From Enterobacterales bacterium CwR94 (lineage in GTDB: Bacteria; Pseudomonadota; Gammaproteobacteria; Enterobacterales; Enterobacteriaceae), in the NCBI GenBank assembly GCA_002837195.1, contig KZ478062.1, forward strand, positions 248,001 to 312,000: DNA of 64,000 nt, in the 5' to 3' direction. Positions 17,996 to 27,264 of this stretch are shown piece by piece. A model generated the notes under the pieces. It ran no database searches. It was not told the DNA's origin and saw only the letters and a program-made list of their open reading frames with translations. A program made the position numbers and the translations under genes. Within the stretch, counting starts at the first letter, position 1; every line of letters begins with the position of its first letter.

Positions 17996-18693
17996 TTGCC
18001 CTGCAGGGGCTGCGCGGTGGCGCAGGCACGACCTCCTTAACGGCCGCGCTGAGTTGGGCCCTGAACGCGCTCGGCGAACGCGTGCTGGCGATTGATTTTA
18101 ATGCCAGCAACCATTTGGGGCTGCAATTCAATCTGCCGCTGACGGAAGCCCGTGGCTGGATGCGGGCGCAGCAAGAGGATCAGGACTGGCAGCAGAGTGC
18201 GATGCGCTATCTGCCCGGCCTGGATTTTCTGCCTTATGGCCAGCAGAGGCACGCCGCTCCGCCGCAATCCGCTGTGATCAATATCGGTGAATGGGCTGGC
18301 AGACTGGACCGGTTAAAAAAACAGTATGCGTGGATATTGCTGGACCTGACGGCCGACGATACGCAGATGGCGGCGTTGGCCAGTCGCACGCTGCGCGTCA
18401 TGACGGCTGATGCCAATAGCCATTTGCGTCTGCATCAACAACGTTTTCGTGAAAACACGCTCTTCCTGCTCAATCAATACAGCGCGACCAGCAAATTGCA
18501 GCAAGACATTCATCAACTCTGGCTCAGCCAACTGACGTCGCTGATTCCGTTGATGGTGCACCGCGATGAAGCGGTGGCCGAGGCCATGATGATGAAGCAG
18601 CCGTTGGGTGAGGTAATGCCCCATTCGCTGGCGGCGGATGAAGTGATGACGCTGGCAAACTGGTTGCTGCTCAATGTGCAGGAGGCCGCGTGA
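17986..18693 (+). CDS. bcsQ: BcsQ (operon 2), MinD-like protein with altered Walker A
   Basis: 235 residues. The P-loop reads GLRGGAGTTS, so the signature lysine (position 10) is Arg and the catalytic lysine (position 15) is Thr. E. coli BcsQ shows the same kind of change (RGGVGTTT) and still binds ATP as a sandwich dimer with BcsR, so this is a family trait and not decay. Other matches: VLAIDFNASNHLGLQF, LLDLTADD (Walker B region) and MVHRDEAVAEAM near the C terminus. It is coupled to bcsR upstream and overlaps bcsA by 4 bp. Confidence 0.93.
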   Translation: MPVIALQGLRGGAGTTSLTAALSWALNALGERVLAIDFNASNHLGLQFNLPLTEARGWMRAQQEDQDWQQSAMRYLPGLDFLPYGQQRHAAPPQSAVINIGEWAGRLDRLKKQYAWILLDLTADDTQMAALASRTLRVMTADANSHLRLHQQRFRENTLFLLNQYSATSKLQQDIHQLWLSQLTSLIPLMVHRDEAVAEAMMMKQPLGEVMPHSLAADEVMTLANWLLLNVQEAA

Positions 18694-21305
18694 ATCCGCT
18701 GCGTTGGTTGCTGATGCCCGCCGTTTGGCAGGCGTTGCGCCAGCGTTATTGCGGTTATCGCCGCCATCAGGCCAGCGTGTTCACCGCCACGTTACACTGC
18801 ATTTTTGTGGCCATGTGTTGGGCCGTGTTGCGGCTGGAAACCCCGCAGTGGCAGGCACTGCGAACACAGCGGCGAACGCTGTTTCCGCATATTTCTCCGG
18901 AGCGCCCGCGCCCGGCGGATGCGTTGCGCTATCTGACGCAAAGTGTCTGGCTGCTGTTGGTTATGCCGCTTACCGCCAGCACGGACAATGCGGCGCGGCA
19001 TCGCAACGCATTAAGCGGCCTGGGTGCGCTGCGCCAACGCCTTTACGCAGGATTAGCGGCGTTGCCCCAGCGCCCGCAGGCGGCAAGTCTTGCTCGTCGC
19101 AGCAGTCGCTGGTTGGATAATCTGACGCCACGCGTGCGCCAACTGCTGTTTATCGCGCTGTCTGTGTTTGCCAGCGGCATGGCGCTGCTGTGCATCACGC
19201 AACCCTTCGATATTTTTACGCAATTTATCTTTGTGCTGCTGATTTGGGGCCTGGCGATGGTGGTCCGTCGCATTCCTGGTCGCATGGCAACGCTGATGCT
19301 GATCGTCTTGTCACTGACCGTATCCTGCCGCTATCTCTGGTGGCGCTATACACAAACGCTAAACTGGGACGATCCGCTAAGCCTGACCTTTGGTTTGCTG
19401 CTGATTGCCGCAGAAACCTACGCGTGGATTGTGCTGATCCTCGGCTATTTTCAAACGCTGTGGCCGTTGAATCGCCAGCCGGTTTCCATGCCGCAAGATA
19501 TTCGCAGTTGGCCCACCATTGATCTGCTGATCCCAACCTATAACGAATCCCTCAGCGTGGTGAAACCCACGGTGTATGCGGCATTGGGCATCGACTGGCC
19601 ACGCGACAAACTCAATATCTGGATTCTGGATGACGGCAATCGCCATGAATTTCGTGACTTTGCCGCCAGTGTCGACGTGGGCTATGTCGCGCGTCCGACC
19701 CATGAGCATGCCAAAGCGGGCAACATTAATTATGCCCTGGCGCACCACTGTCGGGCGGAGTATGTGGCGATCTTTGACTGCGACCACGTGCCGACACGCT
19801 CGTTTTTACAAGTGGCGCTGGGCTGGTTTATTAAAGATCCGCGACTGGCGGTGCTGCAAACCCCGCACCACTTTTTCTCTCCTGACCCGTTCGAACGTAA
19901 CCTGGGCCGTTTTCGTAAAACGCCGAACGAAGGCACGCTGTTTTACGGCCTGGTGCAGGACGGTAATGACCTGTGGGATGCCGCGTTTTTCTGCGGCTCC
20001 TGCGCCGTAATACGTCGCAGCGCGCTGGATGAAATTGGCGGTATCGCGGTGGAAACGGTGACCGAAGATGCGCACACCTCTCTGCGCCTGCATCGCGCGG
20101 GCTATACCTCGGCCTATTTGCGTATTCCACAGGCGGCAGGACTGGCGACAGAGAGTTTATCGGCGCATATCGGCCAGCGCATTCGCTGGGCGCGCGGCAT
20201 GGTGCAAATTTTCCGTCTGGATAACCCGCTGTTCGGCAAAGGGCTGAAACTGGTGCAGCGTTTGTGTTACGCCAATGCCATGTTGCACTTTCTGGCCGGA
20301 ATTCCGCGCCTGATTTTCCTGCTGGCCCCGCTCGCCTTCCTGCTGTGCCACGCCTACATCATTTTTGCTCCTGCGCTTGCGATTGCCATTTATGTGCTGC
20401 CGCACATGCTGCATACCAGCCTGACCAACTCGCGCATTCAGGGGCGCTGGCGTCACTCCTTCTGGAGTGAAGTGTATGAAACGGTGCTGGCCTGGTATAT
20501 CGCGCGTCCGACCACCGTGGCGCTGTTTAACCCGCACAAAGGCAAATTTAATGTCACTGCCAAAGGCGGGCTGGTAGAAGAACGTCATCTCGATTGGGTG
20601 ATCACCCGTCCTTACATGATGTTGGTGATGCTGAACGTGGCGGGCGTGATTGCTGCGGGTTTTCGCATTGCCTGGGGGCCGCCAACAGAAATCATGACCG
20701 TGCTGGTGAGCCTGATCTGGGTGCTTTACAACTTGATCATTTTGGGTGGCGCGGTGGCGGTGTCGGTGGAAGCACGCCAGATTCGTGAAGCCCATCGCGT
20801 GGAAATTGCCATGCCTGCCGCGCTGATGAAAGCCGACGGTCATATGCTGCCCTGCACATTGCGCGATTATTCCGACGGCGGCGTGGGTGCGGAGCTGCGC
20901 GTGGAGCATGAGTTTGAGGAAAACGAAGAGGTCTGGCTGTTGCTGCGGCGCGGCCAACAAGAGTTCAGCTTTCCCTGCCGCGTGCAGCGCACCTTTGGGC
21001 GGCGCGTGGGGATCCGCTTGCATGAATTAACCAAAGCGCAGCACATCGAATTTATCCAGTGCACCTTTGCCCGCGCCGACACTTGGGCACTCTGGCAGGA
21101 CAGCTTCCCGGAAGATAAACCGGTGCAAAGCCTGATGGATATCGTGGTGCTGGGTTTCAAAGGCTATGTGCGGTTGGCGGAGTATGGGCCGCCACAATTT
21201 CGGCAGTTGTTTGCCGCCTTCACGCGGTTAGTGGGCTGGCTGGCGTCTTTCTTACCACAAAGGTTGGGGCGGCCATCGGCCCGCCTGGCAGGTGTAAAAC
21301 AATGA
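18690..21305 (+). CDS. bcsA: BcsA (operon 2), cellulose synthase catalytic subunit, E. coli type
   Basis: 871 residues, equal to E. coli BcsA (872), with the ~150-residue N-terminal extension missing from the first BcsA. Motifs in order: the first Asp in ILDDGNR (about 312), FDCDH (about 361), TEDAHT (about 457), QRIRW (about 495). In the PilZ domain are REAHR (RxxxR, about 698) and DYSDGG (DxSxGG). All catalytic and cyclic-di-GMP-binding residues are therefore present. It overlaps bcsQ and bcsB by 4 bp each. It is probably the synthase served by BcsE, BcsF and BcsG. Confidence 0.96.
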   Translation: MNPLRWLLMPAVWQALRQRYCGYRRHQASVFTATLHCIFVAMCWAVLRLETPQWQALRTQRRTLFPHISPERPRPADALRYLTQSVWLLLVMPLTASTDNAARHRNALSGLGALRQRLYAGLAALPQRPQAASLARRSSRWLDNLTPRVRQLLFIALSVFASGMALLCITQPFDIFTQFIFVLLIWGLAMVVRRIPGRMATLMLIVLSLTVSCRYLWWRYTQTLNWDDPLSLTFGLLLIAAETYAWIVLILGYFQTLWPLNRQPVSMPQDIRSWPTIDLLIPTYNESLSVVKPTVYAALGIDWPRDKLNIWILDDGNRHEFRDFAASVDVGYVARPTHEHAKAGNINYALAHHCRAEYVAIFDCDHVPTRSFLQVALGWFIKDPRLAVLQTPHHFFSPDPFERNLGRFRKTPNEGTLFYGLVQDGNDLWDAAFFCGSCAVIRRSALDEIGGIAVETVTEDAHTSLRLHRAGYTSAYLRIPQAAGLATESLSAHIGQRIRWARGMVQIFRLDNPLFGKGLKLVQRLCYANAMLHFLAGIPRLIFLLAPLAFLLCHAYIIFAPALAIAIYVLPHMLHTSLTNSRIQGRWRHSFWSEVYETVLAWYIARPTTVALFNPHKGKFNVTAKGGLVEERHLDWVITRPYMMLVMLNVAGVIAAGFRIAWGPPTEIMTVLVSLIWVLYNLIILGGAVAVSVEARQIREAHRVEIAMPAALMKADGHMLPCTLRDYSDGGVGAELRVEHEFEENEEVWLLLRRGQQEFSFPCRVQRTFGRRVGIRLHELTKAQHIEFIQCTFARADTWALWQDSFPEDKPVQSLMDIVVLGFKGYVRLAEYGPPQFRQLFAAFTRLVGWLASFLPQRLGRPSARLAGVKQ

Positions 21306-23614
21306 ACAATATGATGAAGCGGATAACGCAAATCAGTGGCGCGACGGCACTGGCGCTGGCGCTGATAACGCCCGGCGTGGCAGCCCCGAATGCGCCTGTT
21401 GCCAGCAACCCGATGCCAGAGCGTTCGGCACCGGTACCACAGTCGGTGCCAGTCTACCCTGACGCGCCGCTGCGTCAGGTGGATCTGCCTTTTGCGCGTA
21501 TCGCCCCGGCACCGGGCACCTTTAATTTAAAAGGCAGTAGCCCCATCGGGCAGATTGAATTTGGTGTACGTAGCGACGAGGTGGTCACCCGCGCGGTGTT
21601 AAATCTGCACTATCGCCCGTCTCCCGCGCTGCTGCCGACGCTGTCGCACTTCAAGGTCTACCTGAACGATGAAATGGTCGGTTTGGTCACCTTGACGCCG
21701 GAGCAGCTTGGCAAAGAGGTTCAAACCCAACTTGACCTCGATCCGCGCTTTATCGGCGATTTTAACCGTATTCGCTTTGAGCTGGTCGGTCATTACACCA
21801 ATGTCTGTGAGAATCCGGCCTACAGCAGTATTTGGCTGGATATGGGGAAAGAGAGCACGCTGGATTTAACGCTGCAAAAGCTGCCGCTGCAGGATGATCT
21901 CTCCTATTTCCCGGAGCCGTTCTTTGACAGCCGCGATAATCGTGCGCTTAACCTGCCGATGGTGTTTGCCGGTGCGCCCGACGTGGCGACCCAGCGCGCC
22001 GCCGCGATTTTGGCCTCGTGGTTTGGCGTCAAAGCCGCGTGGCGTGGACAAACCTTTCCCGTGCTGTATAACGCCTTGCCGCAGCAAAGTCCGGCGATTG
22101 TGTTTGCAACCAATGACCAGCGCCCGGATTTTCTGCAAGCCTATCCTGCAGTCAGTAAACCCACCGTGAAAATCCTGAATCAGCCCAATAACCGTTATCA
22201 AAAGATGTTACTGATTCTGGGGCGTGACCAGAATGACCTGGTAACGGCGGTGCAGGGCATTGCCCAGGGAGACATCTTGCTGCGCGGGCAATCGGCCAGC
22301 GTGGAAGCCGTTACCTCGCTGACGCCACGTCAGGCTTACGATGCGCCCAATTGGGTGCGCACCGACCGCGCCACACGCTTTAGTGAACTCACGACGTTTG
22401 AGGGGCAATTGCAGGCCGATGGTATGCAGCCGTGGCCGATTGCACTCTCGCTGAACTTGCCACCGGATTTGTTCCTCGTGCGGGCGCGCGGCATCGATAT
22501 GAATATCAAATACCGCTACACCTCGCCGCTGCAAAAGGACAACGGTTCGCGGTTAGCCATTCATCTGAACAACCAGTTTGTGCAGGATTATCCGCTACAG
22601 CCCAAAGGCGAACGCGGCACGCAACTGCTGCGTATTCCGCTGATTCAAGGCTTGCTGGACAGCGGGACGCAACTGACGATCCCTGCGCTGCAACTGGGCG
22701 TGGTTAATGAGCTGCGTTTTAACTTTGACTATGCCACGACCTTTATCGGTGGCACGGCAGATGGACGCTGCGAAACGGTGACGCCGGTCAGCAACCATGT
22801 GGTGGTTGACGGTGATTCCACAGTCGATTTCTCCGGCTATCGCCATTACATCGAAATGCCGTCACTGCGTGCCTTTGCTAACGCGGGGTTCCCGTTCAGT
22901 CGCTATGCGGACTTGTCGCAAACGCTGGCACTGGTCAACGACAAACCGCCCGCCGCGCAGGTGACCACCTTGCTGAATACGCTGGGGATTGTCGGAGCGC
23001 AAACCGGTTATCCGGCACTGCATGTGCAGATGACCAGCGACTGGGCACAGGCGAAAGGGAAAGATCTGGATTTACTGATGATCGGCACGATCCCTGCCGA
23101 TCTGCGTGAAGATTCGCGCATCGCGGCGCTGGTCGATGCGGCGCAGAGTTGGGTGAAAAAACCGTTGCGCCAGCCTGCGCTGGATAACGTGCGCACGCCC
23201 AGCCATGACCGCGTGGCGGAAACGCAAACCACCATTCACTCTGCGGGGCCGATGGCCGCGATAGTCGGTTTTCAGTCGCCGTTTGGCGAGCAACGCAGCG
23301 TGGTCGCCCTGTTAGCCGACAGCCCGCGAGCGTATGAACTGCTTAATACGGCACTGGTGGATACCGGCAAACGGGCGGCAATCTTTGGCTCCGCCGCCAT
23401 TATCCGCGAATCAGGCGTACACAGCGTGCGGGTGGGCGAAATCTATCATGTGGGCCACTTGCCCTGGTGGGAGCGTTTGTGGAATCTGTTAGCCAGTCAC
23501 CCGGTCTGGCTGGCGATTGTCGCCGTGGCCGTGGTCATGCTGTTTGCCATTATGTTGTGGCGCTTAATGCGCGGTATACGTCGTCGTCGCCTGCGTGATT
23601 TGGACGATCTGTGA
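21302..23614 (+). CDS. bcsB: BcsB (operon 2), periplasmic cellulose synthase subunit
   Basis: 770 residues (E. coli 779). A signal peptide (hydrophobic about 13-27) is followed by a short Pro-rich stretch (about 28-60) and the BcsB body (LPFARIAPAPGTFNLKG..., FPFSRYADLSQTLALV...). A C-terminal membrane anchor (about 735-760: VWLAIVAVAVVMLFAIMLW) precedes a basic tail (RRRRLRDLDDL). It partners BcsA in the inner membrane. The stop TGA shares one base with the bcsC ATG, so bcsZ, which sits here in E. coli, has been lost or never inserted. Confidence 0.95.
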   Translation: MNNMMKRITQISGATALALALITPGVAAPNAPVASNPMPERSAPVPQSVPVYPDAPLRQVDLPFARIAPAPGTFNLKGSSPIGQIEFGVRSDEVVTRAVLNLHYRPSPALLPTLSHFKVYLNDEMVGLVTLTPEQLGKEVQTQLDLDPRFIGDFNRIRFELVGHYTNVCENPAYSSIWLDMGKESTLDLTLQKLPLQDDLSYFPEPFFDSRDNRALNLPMVFAGAPDVATQRAAAILASWFGVKAAWRGQTFPVLYNALPQQSPAIVFATNDQRPDFLQAYPAVSKPTVKILNQPNNRYQKMLLILGRDQNDLVTAVQGIAQGDILLRGQSASVEAVTSLTPRQAYDAPNWVRTDRATRFSELTTFEGQLQADGMQPWPIALSLNLPPDLFLVRARGIDMNIKYRYTSPLQKDNGSRLAIHLNNQFVQDYPLQPKGERGTQLLRIPLIQGLLDSGTQLTIPALQLGVVNELRFNFDYATTFIGGTADGRCETVTPVSNHVVVDGDSTVDFSGYRHYIEMPSLRAFANAGFPFSRYADLSQTLALVNDKPPAAQVTTLLNTLGIVGAQTGYPALHVQMTSDWAQAKGKDLDLLMIGTIPADLREDSRIAALVDAAQSWVKKPLRQPALDNVRTPSHDRVAETQTTIHSAGPMAAIVGFQSPFGEQRSVVALLADSPRAYELLNTALVDTGKRAAIFGSAAIIRESGVHSVRVGEIYHVGHLPWWERLWNLLASHPVWLAIVAVAVVMLFAIMLWRLMRGIRRRRLRDLDDL

Positions 23615-26600
23615 TGGCCTTACGCAAACGCAGCCTGCTGGCATTGAGCGTGGCCAGTGCGCTCACTTTTAGCTACTGCCTGCTGGCGGCGCCAGAGGTA
23701 GCACCGGTGGACTGGCTGCTGCGTCAAATTCGTGCGGGGGAGGCCACCAACAAATATGAGCTGGTGGCTCAGGCACTGTATCGGTTAGAGAAAATCGACC
23801 CGGATAATCCGCAAGTGCTGGCAGCGAAAGTGCGTCTGGCGCTGCATCAGGGCGATCAGGCAAAAGCGCAGCAGTGGTTATCGGCGCTGCAAAAAGCAGC
23901 CCCGGATGCGCTGTATACCCGCGAAGCGGCGGCGGATGTGATGCTGATGACCGCCGAAGGACGACAAAAACTGCAACAGGCACGTTTGCTGGCGACCGCT
24001 GGACGCCTGCAAGACGCGCGTGAGCAGTATCAGCGGCTGTTTAACGGCCATTTTCCCACGGTCGAAACCGCCCTTGAATATTGGCGGCTGGTCGCGCGTT
24101 TGCCCGATGGGGAGCGCGAAGCACAACTGGCGCTGCAAAAGCTGGATGAGCGCTATCCCGGCAGCATTGGTGTCCGTATGGCATTAGCGCAGTTGGCACT
24201 CACTAACAATCAGCAGACACAGGCTGTGACCCAGTGGCAGCGGGTGGCTGCCGATCCGGCGGGGCGTCAGCAGGCGGCAGAAAGCTGGCTGGCAAGCATC
24301 ACCTCGCGCCCCGTTTCACCGCAAACCCTGGCCGAGTTAAAACAGTATCTGCAGACGTTTAACAGCGGCGATGCGCAAAGCAATGGGCAAAAGGCGTTGC
24401 AGCGTCAGCAAACCTTGCTGGCCGATCCCGCCTACCAACAGCGCCTACGTGGGCTGCAACTGATTGAGCGTGGCGCAGGCGCCCAGGCGATCCCGTCGTT
24501 ACAGGCGGCACTGCAAGCGGCCCCCGAGGATGGCGAGCTGCTGGGGGCTATGGGACAAGCGTTGTCGCGCAGCAACCAACGTGCAGCGGCAATTGGCTAC
24601 TATCAACGGGCGTTAAAAGCGGATGCCGAGAGCTATCGGCTCGACAAATGGCGCAGCTTACTGAGCAGCGATCGCTACTGGCTGGCGATTGAACAGGGTG
24701 ATAAAGCCCTGGCCAGTAAACAGGTGGCCCGTGCACAGCAGTATTATCAGCAGGCGCGCCGCCTGGATAGCCGCGATGCCTGGGCGCTGATTGGCCTGGG
24801 CGATGTCGCGTTGGCGCAAGGCGATAAGCCCGGCGCGGAGCGCTTCTGGCAGCAGGCGCTGCGTTTAGATGCTAATAACGGTACGGCAGCGGGACGACTG
24901 GTGAATTTGTATCAGCAGCAATCGCCACAAAAGGCCATGGCCTTTATCCAAACGCGTTCTCCGGCGCAGCAGCGGGCGATGGGCGAGACCTTTAAACGCC
25001 TGCGCAGCGACGTGTTGCGCAGTGAGGCAGAGGCAGTGGCAACAAAAGGCCAGTGGGCGCAGGCTGCCGTGCTGTATCAGCAAGCACAGCAGGATGCCCC
25101 CGAGGATATCTGGCTCAATGTGCGTCTGGCAGAGGCCCTGCGTGCGTCAGGACAGGTTGCACAAGCCGATCGCACAATGACGGCAATGCAGCAGCGGCAT
25201 CCGCAGGATCCGGCGCAAGTTTATGCTTACGGACTGTGGTTATCGGGCACAGATCGTACTGAACAGGCCATCACAGCCATTAATCGGTTACCGCAGGCGC
25301 AATGGGATAGCAGCCTGCGTGACCTCTCTGCACGTCTGCAAACGGAGGTGTTGATTAGCCGCGCAAATCAACGCCGTGAAGAGGGTGATGAGCCTGCGGC
25401 AGAAGCGTTACTACGTCAGCAACCACTCACTAACAAAACTCAATTACTGCTGGCTGACTGGGCGTTAGCGCGCGGGGATGCCGGGCAGGCGCTGGAGGGA
25501 TACCGCGCTGTCAAACAGCAGCCCGCAGAGAGTGGCGATGCGCAACTGGGTGAAATCGAGGCGTTGATCGCCCTGAAACGCGACGCCGAAGCCCGCCAGT
25601 TGCTGGTTGCCTTGCCGGAGGCCGTGAGCCGCGCCAGCCTGAACGCGGGGCGTCGCGTGGCGAATGCCTGGCAGAGCGTGGGAGAAACGCAGCGGGCACA
25701 GAGGCGCTTTGCCGAATTAAAAACGCAGGCCAGGCCGCCGGAAACCGCGCAAAACCGGGCGTTGGTCTGGCGTGATGCGGCGCGATTGGCCCGCGAACAG
25801 CAGCAACCGCAACAGGCACTCGCGGATTATCGGCAGGCGATGGCCGCCAGTGGCATCAGCCAGCAGGTTCCTCAGCAGGATGCTGCTTTTTCCCGCCTGA
25901 CCCGCAATAAGGCCAGTGATGACTGGCTGAAGCGCGGTATCCGCAGTGAGGCCGCCGATCTCTATCGTCAGCAGGACACCAGGATTACGCTGGAGCAAGA
26001 CGCCTCGCGTAACAAAGGCACGGGCGGCTATTCAGATGTCACCGGCCATACCACGATGCTGCAAATAGACACACCGGTGGCGGCGGGCAACGGTTTCTTA
26101 CGTGCCGATCAGGTTTACCTCGATGCCGGGCGGTTCACACCGGATGCCGAGGGCCGCTATAGCGCCAATTATGGCACTTGCGCTTTGGTGAGTTGCGCGT
26201 CGGATTATCAGCAGAAAAGCACGGGCGTGAGTCTGGGCGCGGGGTGGAGCAACGCGCGTTGGTCAGCCGATGTGGGCACCACGCCGCTGGGTTTTGATGT
26301 GGTGGATTGGGTTGGCGGGCTGACCTGGAACACTGATATTCAGGATGTCGGCCTGTCGTTGACCGCCTCCCGTCGGCCGATTTCCAGTTCTCGGCTGGCG
26401 TTTGCCGGGGCTACCGATCCCAATACCGGTATCACCTGGGGCGGTGTGCGGGCGACCGGCGGCGCGCTGGGCCTGAGCTATGATACCGGCGGCGCTCATG
26501 GTGTATGGGCTGATGTGAGTGCCCACCAACTTACGGGGAAAAATGTTGCCGATAATAGCCGCGAGCGACTGATGGCGGGCTATTACTACAAAGTGATTAA

Positions 26601-27156
26601 CGAAGACAATCGCCGTGCCACCGTGGGTTTAAACAGCATGGTGTGGCATTACGCGAAAGATCTCAGTGACTATTACCTGAGCCAGGGCGGTTACTACAGC
26701 CCACAGCGCTATTTTTCATTGGCGGTACCCGTGAGCTATCGCCAGCGTCTGGATAACTGGTCGTTTGAGGTCGGCGGCTCGGTGTCGTGGTCGCGCTCAC
26801 ACACCGATGGCGGTCGTGATTATCCGCGCAGTGACTGGGTGCCGGGAAATGTGTTGGCGCAGCTGCAACAACGGGGAGTGGATAATGACTTCGCCAATCG
26901 TGGTGAAGTGGTGAATTTTATCGATGGCCTGACGCACACCGGCGGCACCAGCAGTGGTTTTGGTTATACCGTCCGCGCGATGGTCGAGCGCCGCGTGACC
27001 GCCCACTGGACGCTGGGGCTGGGACTGGATATTCAGCAAGCCAAGGATTACACGCCAAGCCACGGTTTAGTGTATGTCCGCTATGCGATCGCCGGGTGGG
27101 ACGGTGACCTGGATCTGCCTCCACAACCGCTAACGCCTTATGCAGACTTCAAATAA
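23614..27156 (+). CDS. bcsC: BcsC (operon 2), TPR scaffold and outer-membrane cellulose porin
   Basis: 1180 residues from the ATG at 23614 (a GTG three bases upstream is also possible), close to E. coli BcsC (1157). A signal peptide (LLALSVASALTFSYCLLAAPE) precedes TPR repeats (about 30-800). The BcsC_C barrel follows (about 840-1180), with the conserved TPLGFDVVDWVGGLTW and RRPISSSRLAFAG stretches, close relatives of the first BcsC. It forms the exit channel for the second synthase. It is the last gene of bcsRQABC; pdeK begins 108 bp downstream in the same direction. Confidence 0.95.
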   Translation: MALRKRSLLALSVASALTFSYCLLAAPEVAPVDWLLRQIRAGEATNKYELVAQALYRLEKIDPDNPQVLAAKVRLALHQGDQAKAQQWLSALQKAAPDALYTREAAADVMLMTAEGRQKLQQARLLATAGRLQDAREQYQRLFNGHFPTVETALEYWRLVARLPDGEREAQLALQKLDERYPGSIGVRMALAQLALTNNQQTQAVTQWQRVAADPAGRQQAAESWLASITSRPVSPQTLAELKQYLQTFNSGDAQSNGQKALQRQQTLLADPAYQQRLRGLQLIERGAGAQAIPSLQAALQAAPEDGELLGAMGQALSRSNQRAAAIGYYQRALKADAESYRLDKWRSLLSSDRYWLAIEQGDKALASKQVARAQQYYQQARRLDSRDAWALIGLGDVALAQGDKPGAERFWQQALRLDANNGTAAGRLVNLYQQQSPQKAMAFIQTRSPAQQRAMGETFKRLRSDVLRSEAEAVATKGQWAQAAVLYQQAQQDAPEDIWLNVRLAEALRASGQVAQADRTMTAMQQRHPQDPAQVYAYGLWLSGTDRTEQAITAINRLPQAQWDSSLRDLSARLQTEVLISRANQRREEGDEPAAEALLRQQPLTNKTQLLLADWALARGDAGQALEGYRAVKQQPAESGDAQLGEIEALIALKRDAEARQLLVALPEAVSRASLNAGRRVANAWQSVGETQRAQRRFAELKTQARPPETAQNRALVWRDAARLAREQQQPQQALADYRQAMAASGISQQVPQQDAAFSRLTRNKASDDWLKRGIRSEAADLYRQQDTRITLEQDASRNKGTGGYSDVTGHTTMLQIDTPVAAGNGFLRADQVYLDAGRFTPDAEGRYSANYGTCALVSCASDYQQKSTGVSLGAGWSNARWSADVGTTPLGFDVVDWVGGLTWNTDIQDVGLSLTASRRPISSSRLAFAGATDPNTGITWGGVRATGGALGLSYDTGGAHGVWADVSAHQLTGKNVADNSRERLMAGYYYKVINEDNRRATVGLNSMVWHYAKDLSDYYLSQGGYYSPQRYFSLAVPVSYRQRLDNWSFEVGGSVSWSRSHTDGGRDYPRSDWVPGNVLAQLQQRGVDNDFANRGEVVNFIDGLTHTGGTSSGFGYTVRAMVERRVTAHWTLGLGLDIQQAKDYTPSHGLVYVRYAIAGWDGDLDLPPQPLTPYADFK

Positions 27157-27264
27157 TTCACTCAGGTTCAATCTGAAAGCCGGAACCTTCACGTGATTTG
27201 GCGCTAACTTCATATATACTCGGAAAGATTTTATGCCGCCCGTTGGCGGTTCCGGGAGAAAGCG

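Noticed and set aside
21302-23620. A remnant of bcsZ between bcsB and bcsC of operon 2.
   Set aside because: The bcsB stop and bcsC start share a base; there is no room for any remnant.
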